A DNA stretch of 64,000 nt, taken from assembly GCF_011578045.1 (NCBI RefSeq), contig NZ_CP049801.1, positions 2,356,001 to 2,420,000 of the forward strand, written 5' to 3'. The notes beneath the pieces were generated by a model. That model ran no database searches and was not told where the DNA came from. It worked only from the letters and a program-made list of their open reading frames with translations. A program made the translations under genes and the position numbers. Source of the stretch: Acinetobacter shaoyimingii. GTDB taxonomy: Bacteria; Pseudomonadota; Gammaproteobacteria; Pseudomonadales; Moraxellaceae. Positions 8,389 through 18,540 of this stretch are shown here, in pieces; position 1 is the stretch's first letter; each line of letters opens with the position of its first letter.

Positions 8389-9183
8389 TTGAATAAATAT
8401 TTTAAGCTTTTGATTGAAATAAATATTTTTAAAAAATTGACCATCAAATTAGTAAAGAAATTTACTAAATTTTATGAAACCATTCAAACTTTTCGTAATA
8501 AAAATGATCCTTCTCTTTGGTTATCTTTGGGAGAAAACTGTCTAAGTGATTCTATTTTACAAAGATCTAATCTAAAAAGTTATAGTTCTTTGTACGGATC
8601 CGCTCGTTCGAATATTGACTATAACATTGAAATACAAAATAAAAATTTTAAAGATTTATTAAATAAAGACCAAACTGTATATGGCTATGTAAACTGGAAA
8701 GAGGTTCTCAGAAGTCGTTTGTATAATCGCTCAGATAATATATTCCATGATTTACATTGTAATGGTTTTGAGTTTACTCATCATGATTGGGTCAAGAACG
8801 AAAAATTTGTGCAAACTTTTGAAAGAAGAATCTTAAGAACTCAGAAAAGTATTGGTCATAAAAATTTTATTTTTCTTTATCATCATCGCTATACAGAAAA
8901 AAGTAATATCGATTTATTACGTCAGAAGTTAAATACTTTTAGAGAAATTTTCGAAAAAAATAATAAACATTGTCATATCATTTTGTTTTATCAGCACAAA
9001 ATTTCAAACATCGATGAAAGAAATTTAGTACTGAAGAATGTAGATCATAAAATTATTGAGTTTGTATTCCATACTCAATATATATGGGAAGGTGATGATC
9101 AAGATATTTTTTGGGCTAGAAATGATAATGATTTAATTGAAGACATGATTCAAAAAAGTAAAGACATTATTTTTAATCAATAA
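8389..9183 (+). CDS. DUF1796-like protein (putative papain-like cysteine peptidase family), AT-rich, TTG start
   Basis: This 264-residue protein contains the motif LSLGENCLSD with Cys at about residue 51, followed by a segment like LKSYSSLYGSARSNIDY. A later D/H/R-rich block holds HHDWVKNEKF, ERRILRTQK and FIFLYHHRY. This pattern resembles the family annotated as putative papain-like cysteine peptidases (DUF1796), often found in surface-polysaccharide or accessory loci. No catalytic claim can be made. The only in-frame start after the upstream stop (8371-8373) is TTG at 8389, with no clear ribosome-binding site, so the 5' end may be damaged. The gene is strikingly AT-rich and lysine/asparagine/isoleucine-rich compared with its neighbours, suggesting acquisition from elsewhere. 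Confidence 0.6.
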   Translation: MNKYFKLLIEINIFKKLTIKLVKKFTKFYETIQTFRNKNDPSLWLSLGENCLSDSILQRSNLKSYSSLYGSARSNIDYNIEIQNKNFKDLLNKDQTVYGYVNWKEVLRSRLYNRSDNIFHDLHCNGFEFTHHDWVKNEKFVQTFERRILRTQKSIGHKNFIFLYHHRYTEKSNIDLLRQKLNTFREIFEKNNKHCHIILFYQHKISNIDERNLVLKNVDHKIIEFVFHTQYIWEGDDQDIFWARNDNDLIEDMIQKSKDIIFNQ

Positions 9184-9268
9184 TTTAATGCTACCATAAA
9201 TCATAGTGTAGACCTGATGTTAAATTCTAATTTTATTATTTATAAAATATAGTATTAGCAACTTTTTT

Positions 9269-9303
9269 AAAACAGCCTCAATAACATAAGTAGGCTGTTT
9301 TAA
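9269..9303 (+). terminator. Rho-independent terminator
   Basis: AAAACAGCCT (9269-9278) pairs with AGGCTGTTTT (9292-9301), about 90 bp after the DUF1796-like gene. It closes the AT-rich segment before the core nudJ cluster. Confidence 0.75.
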
Positions 9304-9456
9304 TTTTATTATGTTATGCGCTTGCCATCTAGTGAATACTCTAAATATGATTTATTTCAAGAAAATAAGTCACCTTCGCTAAACAAATATCTACTCAACA
9401 TAGCCACACACGCCTAAATTTTGTAGAATAGCCTTTTCTCTCCTTGGTGCTGTTCT

Positions 9457-9942
9457 ATGACCGCTTGGGCTGCTCACGTCACTGTTGCAACTGTCGTTGA
9501 AAAAGACGGAAAATTTCTTTTTGTAGAAGAACATACAGAAGGTGTCACACATACTGTGTTCAACCAACCTGCGGGTCACGTTGAAGCGAATGAAACCATT
9601 GTTCAAGCTGCCATTCGTGAAACCATGGAAGAAACGGGACATGCGGTCGAAATTGATGGGTTATTAGGAATCTATACCTACACCCCACCCATGTTTCCAG
9701 ATCGTACCTATTACAGATTTTGCTTTTTAGCCCATGTGCTCGAATACTTTCCAGAAGCACCTTTAGATACAGGTATTGTCGGTCCAAAATGGATGACACT
9801 CGATGAGTTGCAAGAATCAGCTCGTGCTCGTAGTCCATTGGTGATCAAAGCCGTGAAAGATGCATTATCTGGTCAAAAATTCCCTTTATCGCTCGTTTAT
9901 GAGCATCAAAACTCTCCTTTTAATTCAAATTTGGATGCCTAA
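9457..9942 (+). CDS. nudJ: Nudix hydrolase, NudJ type
   Basis: This 161-residue protein has a full Nudix box (GX5EX7REUXEEXGU), running from [11 protein letters not shown] to RETMEETG at about residues 40-61. E. coli NudJ hydrolyses nucleoside tri- and diphosphates and HMP-PP, a thiamine intermediate. The gene precedes mnmA with only 4 bp between the stop and the mnmA ATG, and the same nudJ-mnmA-hflD-purB order occurs in E. coli, which supports the subfamily name. Its substrate here is not shown. Confidence 0.88.
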   Translation: MTAWAAHVTVATVVEKDGKFLFVEEHTEGVTHTVFNQPAGHVEANETIVQAAIRETMEETGHAVEIDGLLGIYTYTPPMFPDRTYYRFCFLAHVLEYFPEAPLDTGIVGPKWMTLDELQESARARSPLVIKAVKDALSGQKFPLSLVYEHQNSPFNSNLDA

Positions 9943-9946
9943 TCCT

Positions 9947-11080
9947 ATGCAACAACGTGTCATCGTCGGTATGTCGGGTGGTGTAGACTCTTCTGTTTCT
10001 GCGGCACTTTTACTTCAACAAGGATATCAAGTTGAAGGGCTTTTCATGAAAAACTGGGAAGAAGATGACGGCACAGAATACTGCACGGCAATGGAAGACC
10101 TTGCCGATGCGCAAGCCGTATGTGACAAAATTGGGATCAAACTTCACACTGCCAACTTTGCCATGGAATATTGGGATCGTGTCTTTGAACATTTCCTTGC
10201 CGAATATGCTGCAGGTCGTACGCCAAACCCAGATATTCTCTGCAATAAAGAAATTAAATTCCGTGCCTTTTTAGATCATGCGATTAACTTAGGTGCAGAC
10301 TTTATTGCGACTGGTCACTACTGCCGTCGTGGTGAAACTTTAAAAAATTCACGTGATGAAGAATATGCGCCACTACTTCGTGGCTATGATCAAAACAAAG
10401 ATCAAACCTATTTCCTACATGCAGTGCATGGTCGTGAAATCAATAAGACCTTGTTCCCTGTCGGTGAAATTGAAAAACCTGAAGTTCGTCGTATAGCAGA
10501 AGAACTTGGACTTGCAACGGCGAAGAAAAAAGATTCGACCGGTATTTGTTTTATTGGTGAGCGTCGTTTCAATGACTTTTTAAAACAATACCTCCCTGCG
10601 CAAGCTGGAAAAATTGTACTCGATAACGGTAAAGAGGTTGGTGAACATCACGGCTTAATGTACTATACGCTCGGTCAGCGTGGTGGCATCGGTTTAGGTG
10701 GTTTAAAAGGTGCTGCTGAAGGCGCATGGTTTGTTTTATATAAAGATATTGAAAACAATCGTCTGGTGATTGGCCAAGGTCATGAACATCCACTCATGCA
10801 AAGTACCATTCTTTGGAGTGAAGCCATTGACTGGGTTGCAGGTGAACAAGAGATTCCTGAAACAGGTTTCCGATGCACGGCGAAAACACGTTATCGCCAA
10901 CCTGACCAAGGTTGTGTGATTTTCAAAGATGCGACCATGCCAAATGGTGTTCGTGTTGAATTCGATGAACCACAACGTGCCGTTACACCAGGACAAAGTG
11001 TCGTTTTCTATACAGATGAAGTTTGTTTAGGTGGCGGTGTGATTCATCATACCAATGCACCAAAACCTGATTTTATTTAA
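9947..11080 (+). CDS. mnmA: tRNA-specific 2-thiouridylase MnmA
   Basis: I chose the ATG at 9947 (377 residues), which gives the family N-terminus [16 protein letters not shown]. The ATG at 9935 overlaps nudJ and adds four residues. The PP-loop ATP site is SGGVDSS (10-16). The catalytic cysteine pair is C99 ([12 protein letters not shown]) and C201 (STGICFIG). MnmA transfers sulfur to U34 of tRNA-Lys, tRNA-Glu and tRNA-Gln. It is translated in an operon with nudJ upstream and hflD 13 bp downstream. Confidence 0.96.
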   Translation: MQQRVIVGMSGGVDSSVSAALLLQQGYQVEGLFMKNWEEDDGTEYCTAMEDLADAQAVCDKIGIKLHTANFAMEYWDRVFEHFLAEYAAGRTPNPDILCNKEIKFRAFLDHAINLGADFIATGHYCRRGETLKNSRDEEYAPLLRGYDQNKDQTYFLHAVHGREINKTLFPVGEIEKPEVRRIAEELGLATAKKKDSTGICFIGERRFNDFLKQYLPAQAGKIVLDNGKEVGEHHGLMYYTLGQRGGIGLGGLKGAAEGAWFVLYKDIENNRLVIGQGHEHPLMQSTILWSEAIDWVAGEQEIPETGFRCTAKTRYRQPDQGCVIFKDATMPNGVRVEFDEPQRAVTPGQSVVFYTDEVCLGGGVIHHTNAPKPDFI

Positions 11081-11093
11081 AGGATTTTTTCGC

Positions 11094-11825
11094 ATGACAG
11101 AGTTACCGTTTCAACAGTTACAAACTCTGAATGTACGTCAAAATAGAGCTTTGGCGTTGGCGGCAGTGTTTCAATCTGCTCAGCTCACCCATATGACTGC
11201 TTTAACAGGACGACAGAGTATTGGTGAATACGGTAACTTCTATCTCGAACAGTTGGTGAAAGCCAGTTTAAACATTCGACCACAGTCGATTCAAAACTGC
11301 CAAACCTTAGATTACTTTAATCAGCTGTCCGACATTTCCTTAGGTTTAAAATCACTAGAAAGCAGTATTACCCAACCTTTTAATACCGCGCCAAAATCTA
11401 AAATTCCTAAATTTTCCAGTGCAAAACTTCCGATGAGCTATGCCATGGCATTGCTCCATTTAGAAAAGAAAGTCTATAGTAATCCGAAATTTGTCGAAAT
11501 TATTGAACAATCTCAACAGAAAATTTTAAGACAACTTTCATTTTTTGATAATAATTATTTACATCCAAGCATTCTTGCCAATTTAGCTCAAACCTATGTC
11601 GATACAGCAGGACAAATCAACCCTCGTATTATGGTTCGTGGCAATGCAGAAGCATTTAAGGACAGCGCACATACCAATCGTATTCGTGCAGCATTATTTA
11701 CAGGATTACAATTGGCGCACTTATGGCGTCAATCTGGAGGAAGTTCATGGTCAATGATCTTCTCCAAACGCAAATTATTGAAAGATATTCAAGATCTTGC
11801 TCGATTACAATACGAGGTTCTTTAA
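11094..11825 (+). CDS. hflD: HflD-family protein
   Basis: The ATG at 11094 gives a 243-residue protein. The family is recognisable from [23 protein letters not shown] near the N-terminus and [15 protein letters not shown] near the C-terminus. E. coli HflD is a peripheral membrane protein that counteracts lambda CII and influences lysogenisation. Its housekeeping role is not settled. Its fixed position between mnmA and purB supports the call. It is slightly longer than the E. coli protein (213 residues). Confidence 0.88.
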   Translation: MTELPFQQLQTLNVRQNRALALAAVFQSAQLTHMTALTGRQSIGEYGNFYLEQLVKASLNIRPQSIQNCQTLDYFNQLSDISLGLKSLESSITQPFNTAPKSKIPKFSSAKLPMSYAMALLHLEKKVYSNPKFVEIIEQSQQKILRQLSFFDNNYLHPSILANLAQTYVDTAGQINPRIMVRGNAEAFKDSAHTNRIRAALFTGLQLAHLWRQSGGSSWSMIFSKRKLLKDIQDLARLQYEVL

Positions 11826-11874
11826 CCATGTATACACATCGAGTTTTTGTTTTACGTTTAATTCCAAAATTTAA

Positions 11875-13272
<1,398 letters not shown>

Positions 13273-13300
13273 GTCTAAAATCTCATTTTAGATAAAAGCA

Positions 13301-13333
13301 AAAAAAGCGAAGCTTAGGCTTCGCTTTTTTATT
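13301..13333 (+). terminator. Rho-independent terminator of purB
   Basis: A perfect 13-bp stem (13301-13313 with 13318-13330) around TTAG includes the A- and T-runs. It probably ends transcription in both directions, since the next gene converges. Confidence 0.92.
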
Positions 13334-13404
13334 TGAATATATAAGCTCACTCTTGCGCTTCGCTTTAAAGCAGTGCTTTAAAACTTGCTCAGGAGAGGGA
13401 ACTT

Positions 13405-13644
13405 TTATTCAACAGGACAGTATCGCAACCAATCTGCTTTCATTTTTTCCAGTTCAGCACCAGTCAAAACATCACAATAGTAAATATAGTAGTTTGCATG
13501 GGGATATTCAATTTCATGTCGATATAATACACCACGTAAGGAAACAGCTAATTCTTTTGGAAATTCATCAACTAAATTGAGTTCTTCAAAATCATAATTA
13601 AAGTAACAGTTTTGCTTCGCTTCAAATGCTTCTATAACAGCCAT
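13405..13644 (-). CDS. hypothetical protein, 79 residues
   Basis: This small acidic soluble protein is rich in aromatic residues (YYIYYCDV, CYFNYDFEEL), with two Cys near its ends. A plausible ribosome-binding site (GGGTAGAG) lies before the ATG at 13644. There is no signal peptide and no recognisable domain. It is convergent with purB and divergent from yjdF. The sequence composition looks native. Function is unknown. Confidence 0.55.
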   Translation of the reverse strand: MAVIEAFEAKQNCYFNYDFEELNLVDEFPKELAVSLRGVLYRHEIEYPHANYYIYYCDVLTGAELEKMKADWLRYCPVE

Positions 13645-13811
13645 GCTCTACCCTATAACTCTAAATCTAATGAAAATATTTTAATGGATTAAAGCGATAA
13701 AAGCTTTGAGAGGTCGGTTTTATTCATAAAAAAAATAGACAGATAAAAATTGATTTTTAGATTTAAAAGTAAGCCAAGATCTCGCTTTTTTTATATACTA
13801 CGGCAAACTCA

Positions 13812-14468
13812 ATGCTTAAAATAAGAATTTATTCAATGATTTATTATAAATTAACCAGAAAACATTGGCTTAGTCTAGCTGTTCTTGCAATCTGCATCAT
13901 TATTGCTTCGATCCAACCACTTGAATATCCATCATATATGTTGCATCAAATCGGTACATTGCTGATGCTGATTGCGCTGTTTGTTTGTCTCAAAAAAATT
14001 GGGCTGACTTTATCTAGTTTTGTGCTTTACTTAGGTTTCTTAGTCATTCATGTCCTCGGTGCGCATTATCTTTACTCTTATGTGCCTTATAACGAGTGGT
14101 TCATTGAATATCTCAGTTTCGATCTCAATCAAGCGATGGGATGGACACGTAATATGTACGATCGTTTAGTACATTTGGCTTATGGCTTACTGCTCTACCC
14201 ATTCTTTTTAAGATTATTTCAAGTCTGGCTACCTACTTTAAAACCTTACGTGTTATTTCTTCTCACGGTTCAATTTGTCATGGCGACCAGCCTCATTTAT
14301 GAATGGATTGAATGGCTGATTGCAATTGGATTATCACCTGAAGAAGCAGAGAATTATAATGGACAGCAAGGCGACGCTTGGGATGCACATAAAGATATGC
14401 TGATTGCGACCTTTGGGGCAATCGTGACGGGAATTTTGATGCTTATTAAACAAAAACCGAATGCCTGA
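13812..14468 (+). CDS. DUF2238 inner-membrane protein (YjdF-like)
   Basis: The protein has up to 218 residues; a second ATG at 13836 would give 210, close to E. coli YjdF. It has about five to six membrane helices and the family blocks HYLYSYVPY, RNMYDRLVHLAYGLLLYP and YEWIEW, followed by GQQGDAWDAHKDM. These charged, conserved residues inside membrane segments are typical of DUF2238. Function is unknown. A terminator follows immediately after the stop. Confidence 0.85.
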   Translation: MLKIRIYSMIYYKLTRKHWLSLAVLAICIIIASIQPLEYPSYMLHQIGTLLMLIALFVCLKKIGLTLSSFVLYLGFLVIHVLGAHYLYSYVPYNEWFIEYLSFDLNQAMGWTRNMYDRLVHLAYGLLLYPFFLRLFQVWLPTLKPYVLFLLTVQFVMATSLIYEWIEWLIAIGLSPEEAENYNGQQGDAWDAHKDMLIATFGAIVTGILMLIKQKPNA

Positions 14469-14475
14469 TCCAATA

Positions 14476-14503
14476 AAAAAGCCAATCATCAGATTGGCTT
14501 TTT
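14476..14503. terminator. bidirectional terminator between yjdF-like and sohB-like genes
   Basis: GCCAATC (14481-14487) pairs with GATTGGC (14492-14498) around ATCA, with A- and T-runs on the two sides. It serves both convergent genes. Confidence 0.85.
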
Positions 14504-14531
14504 CCACTTCATTTAAACTTAGAAATTTAAA

Positions 14532-15494
14532 TTAAAGTTTAGGATCACGCATTTGAACCAGATTTGAATTGGCTTTTACTAAGCTATCCAATACCTTACT
14601 CATTACCGCAGGAATTAAGCTATCTGCCATTTGCGCAGCTTGCAAACCTAATTTTTCACCTAAAGTTGGCTTACTACGGGTTTGAATCAAATACACATCG
14701 TTTTGGCTCAATAAATTCAACAAATATTCATCCGATGTTTGCAGTTTATCGACCAAGTTTAAATCAAGCGCATCTTGACCATACCAATGCTCACCTGTTG
14801 CAACTTTCTCAACATTCAGCTGTGGACGGTATTTTTCAACAAAGTGTTTAAACAACGCATGCGTTTGTTGCAACTCTTCTTCGAATTTTGCTTTACCTTC
14901 ATCCGTATTTTCACCAAACATGGTCACCGTACGTTTGTACTGACCTGCTGTGTACAATTCGAAGTCGACATTGTGTTCTTTCAACAAGCGATTAAAGTTC
15001 GGTACTTGTGCAACAACACCAATTGAACCTAATACAGCAAACGGCGCAGAAACAATTTCATTGGCAATACATGCCATCATATAACCGCCACTGGCAGCAA
15101 CTTTATCGACGCAAATCGTAAGGTTAAATCCTGCATCTCGTAAACGAACCAGTTGTGCAGCAGCGAGACCATAGCCATGAACCATGCCCCCTGGACTTTC
15201 CAGACGAAGCACCACACGGTCACGACCTGCTTTCGCTGTTGCTAAAATTAAAGTAATTTCTTCACGCAGATGTTCAACCGCAGATGCAGCGACATCGCCT
15301 TTAAAATCGATCACATAGACTTTATTGTTATTCTTTTTACGTGCACGTGCTTCTTTGGATAATTGCTGTGCCAATTGTAAAAGCTCAAACTTAGATGCTG
15401 TCGTCTGCGCAATTTTTTTTCGTTGTTCATTAATTCGTGCATTTAAATGCGTGACACGAATTTCGGCGGGCAATTTAGGCAAATGAAATAACAT
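14532..15494 (-). CDS. sohB: S49-family serine protease, SohB-like, no visible membrane anchor
   Basis: This 320-residue protein has the S49 fold: VVLRLESPGGMVHGYG near residue 95, nucleophile S135 in KVAASGGYMMA, and general base K187 in AGQYKRTVTMFG. SohB and SppA cut signal-peptide remnants and membrane proteins. E. coli SohB (349 residues) begins with a transmembrane helix. This protein starts with a short amphipathic stretch and a charged helix (residues 15-55) and shows no hydrophobic anchor, so it may be cytoplasmic or peripheral. I found no upstream in-frame start that adds one. It is divergent from the dGTPase-like gene. Confidence 0.85.
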   Translation of the reverse strand: MLFHLPKLPAEIRVTHLNARINEQRKKIAQTTASKFELLQLAQQLSKEARARKKNNNKVYVIDFKGDVAASAVEHLREEITLILATAKAGRDRVVLRLESPGGMVHGYGLAAAQLVRLRDAGFNLTICVDKVAASGGYMMACIANEIVSAPFAVLGSIGVVAQVPNFNRLLKEHNVDFELYTAGQYKRTVTMFGENTDEGKAKFEEELQQTHALFKHFVEKYRPQLNVEKVATGEHWYGQDALDLNLVDKLQTSDEYLLNLLSQNDVYLIQTRSKPTLGEKLGLQAAQMADSLIPAVMSKVLDSLVKANSNLVQMRDPKL

Positions 15495-15625
15495 AGATTT
15501 CGCATCTCTTGGATATTTAATTTATTTCTCCTAACATGAGGTCTATCTCATCAAATTTCAATGTTTTTCTGATGTGCTTATCCGATTATTTTGTTCATAC
15601 TCTGTTTTAATGAACTAAAAATCTC

Positions 15626-15685
15626 ATTTCAATTGAATCACTATTATTTCAAACGAATTACGATCATTTCAAACAAAGTATGACA
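15626..15685. promoter_or_regulatory. three 20-bp-spaced ATTTCAA direct repeats in a divergent promoter region
   Basis: ATTTCAA begins at 15626, 15646 and 15666, exactly 20 bp apart, and the following bases are partly conserved (GAATNAC). Spacing of two helical turns suits cooperative binding of a regulator between the sohB-like and dgt-like genes. No known operator matches. Confidence 0.4.
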
Positions 15686-15761
15686 ACTTATGTCGCACGA
15701 CCCTAGTCCTATACTCATTTTTTTGGCATGATGCCATTAAAACATAAGTGAATAATGATAA

Positions 15762-17102
15762 ATGACTCAAATGCGCTGGTTAGAACTCCTCTCCACAATT
15801 CGTATTGGCAGTAAAAAACAAAGCTCAGAACAAGCTCGTAGTCCATTTCATAAAGATTATGATCGTATTATTTTTTCGCAAAGTTTTCGTCAACTGAATC
15901 GTAAAACCCAAGTGCATCCGCTTACACAACACGATGCCATTCATACCCGTCTTACGCATTCTCTTGAAGTTTCTTGTATTGGTCGATCATTGGGCATGTT
16001 AGCAGCTGAAAAAATCAAAGATGAACTTCCTGTGTGGATTTCACCTGCCGATGTCGGCGCCATTATTCAAGCGGCATGTTTAGCACATGATATTGGTAAT
16101 CCACCTTTTGGTCATGCAGGTGAATACGCCATTCGCGAATGGTTTGATGATGCCTCTCACGGTGACTTTTTAAAAGCGCTGACACCTGAACAGCAAGCCG
16201 ATGTGCGTCAATTTGAAGGCAACGCACAAGGTTTAAGACTACTGACTAAAATTGACTATCATCCCAATGATGGTGGTATGCGCCTCACTTACGCAACCTT
16301 AGGGGCTTACTTAAAGTACCCATGGTTATCTAAAACCATCGAGTCGCAAGATGATATCCCCGCCAGCAAACGCGCTAAATTTGGCTGCTATCAGTCTGAA
16401 AAAGAAATTTTAATGCAGATCGCTGAACAACTTGGACTCATTAAACTCGGTGAATATCATTATTGTCGTCATCCTTTGACGTATTTACTCGAAGCTGCGG
16501 ATGATATTTGTTATGCCCTGATTGACCTTGAAGATGGCATTATTTTAAACATGCTTACGTATGAGGAAGTTGAACCTATTTTCCTAAATTTATTGGGTGA
16601 GTTCAGTATTCCCGTTGAATTAAGCATTCCCAATACCACATGGCAACAAAAGATTGCAGCCTTACGTGGTCGAGTCATGAAACGTCTGGTCGATGAAGTG
16701 ACGACAGCTTTTGCCAAGCATCATTATCAAATTTTGTCAGGCCAACTTAAAACCAGTTTATTACAATGTTGTTCTGAAGACATTGAAATAGGGATTACCA
16801 AAGCAAAAAATCTGGCTCGAGATAAGATTTTCGAACACCCACAAAAAGCAGGTCTTGAAATTATTGCGCATCAAAGTTTACAGCATATTTTAGATGCCTT
16901 TATACCGCTGACCACGCCGAATAAAGTCAACAGTTTTAAAGAAGGTCGTTTAATGACGATATTGACTGGTTTTGGCGCGAGATTTAGTGATGATCATTAT
17001 GAAAACATCATGCAAGTTTTAGACATTATTTCTAAATTTTCAGATCATCAGGCCTATAATTTGGCGCAGGAATTACAGGGTAATAAGGTGGGATTTTTAT
17101 AG
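15762..17102 (+). CDS. dgt: deoxyguanosinetriphosphate triphosphohydrolase-like protein
   Basis: This 446-residue HD-domain phosphohydrolase has metal-binding motifs RLTHSLEVS (near residue 65) and LAHDIGNPPFGHAGE (near 109), plus NAQGLRLLTK. Dgt enzymes convert dGTP to deoxyguanosine and inorganic triphosphate. It is shorter than E. coli Dgt (about 505 residues), as in the type-2 dGTPase-like subgroup, whose exact dNTP preference varies. It probably shares a transcript with the small membrane protein starting 28 bp later. Confidence 0.9.
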   Translation: MTQMRWLELLSTIRIGSKKQSSEQARSPFHKDYDRIIFSQSFRQLNRKTQVHPLTQHDAIHTRLTHSLEVSCIGRSLGMLAAEKIKDELPVWISPADVGAIIQAACLAHDIGNPPFGHAGEYAIREWFDDASHGDFLKALTPEQQADVRQFEGNAQGLRLLTKIDYHPNDGGMRLTYATLGAYLKYPWLSKTIESQDDIPASKRAKFGCYQSEKEILMQIAEQLGLIKLGEYHYCRHPLTYLLEAADDICYALIDLEDGIILNMLTYEEVEPIFLNLLGEFSIPVELSIPNTTWQQKIAALRGRVMKRLVDEVTTAFAKHHYQILSGQLKTSLLQCCSEDIEIGITKAKNLARDKIFEHPQKAGLEIIAHQSLQHILDAFIPLTTPNKVNSFKEGRLMTILTGFGARFSDDHYENIMQVLDIISKFSDHQAYNLAQELQGNKVGFL

Positions 17103-17130
17103 AAGTTAATATTTAAATTAGGAATATATA

Positions 17131-17634
17131 GTGAAAAAAGATGAACCGAATGTAGACTTGATTCAATATATTTACATTGCAGTTTTAGCTTTAGTATTAA
17201 TCCTGATCTTCACTTTTCTCACCAAAATTAATATTAAGCATTCAAAACCTATAGCCGTAAAGACCCTAGATCAGCGTTTAGAAAAACTACCGTCGTCTGC
17301 CTTACGACTTAGTGATGAAGCAAAAGTTATATTTGCAGAACAAATAGAGAATCCTGAATGGATTCATTTCTCGTGGTTTAAATCTGGAGCCATACGCTTT
17401 GCGATTCATATACCTGAATCGCAATTAAGTCGACATGATCTTTATTTACGCTATATCCCGAAATATGAAGAGAACCATTGGATTAGGCAAGATAATCCTT
17501 ATTTTATTCAGTTCAAGCATCAAATAACCGGAGATCAGAGTTGCATTTCGACACAATACAAAGATGAGCAAAATTATTGGATTATTGAATTTATTCCAAG
17601 TAAAGAAGATTGTGGTTTATTCTCTTTGCTCTAA
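17131..17634 (+). CDS. hypothetical membrane-anchored protein, GTG start
   Basis: This 167-residue protein starts at GTG with AGGA eight bases upstream. One transmembrane helix (about residues 12-32, IYIAVLALVLILIFTFL) is followed by a likely periplasmic domain rich in Trp, Tyr and His (WIHFSWF, LRYIPKYEENHWIRQ) and two cysteines (SCIST and EDCGLF), which could form a disulfide. The family is not recognised. It lies between dgt and ruvA on the same strand. Confidence 0.65.
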   Translation: MKKDEPNVDLIQYIYIAVLALVLILIFTFLTKINIKHSKPIAVKTLDQRLEKLPSSALRLSDEAKVIFAEQIENPEWIHFSWFKSGAIRFAIHIPESQLSRHDLYLRYIPKYEENHWIRQDNPYFIQFKHQITGDQSCISTQYKDEQNYWIIEFIPSKEDCGLFSLL

Positions 17635-17701
17635 ATCTCTTTTGCCATCGTTTCAATTTATCTCTAATATTCAACCATCAACAAAGAAGTGAATAAGTTT
17701 A

Positions 17702-18304
17702 ATGATCGGATGTCTTATTGGTGAAGTCCTTGCTTTAGAAGCACCTACCGTGGTTTTAAATGTCAACGGTGTAGGCTATGAAATTGACACACCACTTTCA
17801 ACATTTTGCCAACTGCAAAAAGGTCAAAAAGTAACGCTATGGACGCATTTAGCTGTACGTGAAGATGCCCAACTTCTTTATGGCTTTATTGATGCACGTG
17901 AAAAAACCATTTTCCGTACCCTGCTCAAAGTCAATGGCGTGGGTCCGAAAATGGCACTCGGCATTCTTTCTACCTTAAGTGTTGAAATGCTGATTCACAC
18001 CGTCGAACATGAAGATGTGAACACTTTGGTTAAAGTCCCAGGTGTCGGCAAAAAAACCGCTGAACGTCTGATGATTGAACTCCGTGATCGTTTTAAAGCC
18101 ATGTCTGCTGGGGCAACACATAGCAACTCAACCACTGAACAAATTCAATTTACAGGCAACTCGGCAGTGGCTGAAGCTGAAGCCGCTTTGCAATCACTCG
18201 GTTATAAACCTGCTGAAGCACAAAAATTGATTAATGCAGTCAAAGCCGACTACACTGAAGCATCTGACATTATCCGTGCTGCACTCAAGTCGATGAATAA
18301 GTAA
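17702..18304 (+). CDS. ruvA: Holliday junction branch-migration protein RuvA
   Basis: This 200-residue protein matches RuvA throughout: an N-terminal OB fold (MIGCLIGEVLAL), tandem helix-hairpin-helix motifs (LLKVNGVGPKMAL and LVKVPGVGKKTAERL), and a C-terminal domain (SLGYKPAEAQKLI) that contacts RuvB. RuvA tetramers hold the four-way junction while RuvB drives migration. RuvC is not in this window. ruvB follows after an unusual 236-bp gap. Confidence 0.97.
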   Translation: MIGCLIGEVLALEAPTVVLNVNGVGYEIDTPLSTFCQLQKGQKVTLWTHLAVREDAQLLYGFIDAREKTIFRTLLKVNGVGPKMALGILSTLSVEMLIHTVEHEDVNTLVKVPGVGKKTAERLMIELRDRFKAMSAGATHSNSTTEQIQFTGNSAVAEAEAALQSLGYKPAEAQKLINAVKADYTEASDIIRAALKSMNK

Positions 18305-18354
18305 TGATTTAACCCCATATTTATAAGTATCTATAAGTATGAGATCAGTTGATG

Positions 18355-18443
18355 GGCAGCATGGATGCTGCCGCAGAAAGATGGCATAGGATGTGCCATT
18401 ATTTCTGCAAAGGGTTTTGTTACTTTTGCCCTGTCAAAAGTAA
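18355..18443 (+). repeat. three-hairpin intergenic element between ruvA and ruvB
   Basis: Three inverted repeats follow each other: GGCAGCAT/ATGCTGCC (18355-18362 / 18365-18372); GCAGAAA/TTTCTGC (18373-18379 / 18402-18408), enclosing ATGGCA/TGCCAT (18381-18386 / 18394-18399); and TTACTTTTG/CAAAAGTAA (18420-18428 / 18435-18443). The order and the last palindrome resemble a widespread family of proteobacterial intergenic repeats that are often mis-annotated as short proteins. It separates ruvA from ruvB. Confidence 0.65.
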
Positions 18444-18540
18444 GTTATCGCCTACGCGAAAGTTTAAGAATTAAGATCTATCATTATGGCTGTATGAAAA
18501 CAAACATTGAAGATCTTCACAATATTGGTAATTAAGCTTT

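Noticed and set aside
9860..9946. Longer mnmA frame starting at 9860 inside nudJ
   Set aside because: The extra 29 residues are not MnmA-like; the ATG at 9947 gives the family N-terminus.
18355..18480. Short protein-coding frame in the ruvA-ruvB gap
   Set aside because: The sequence is dominated by palindromes typical of intergenic repeats and lacks a ribosome-binding site.
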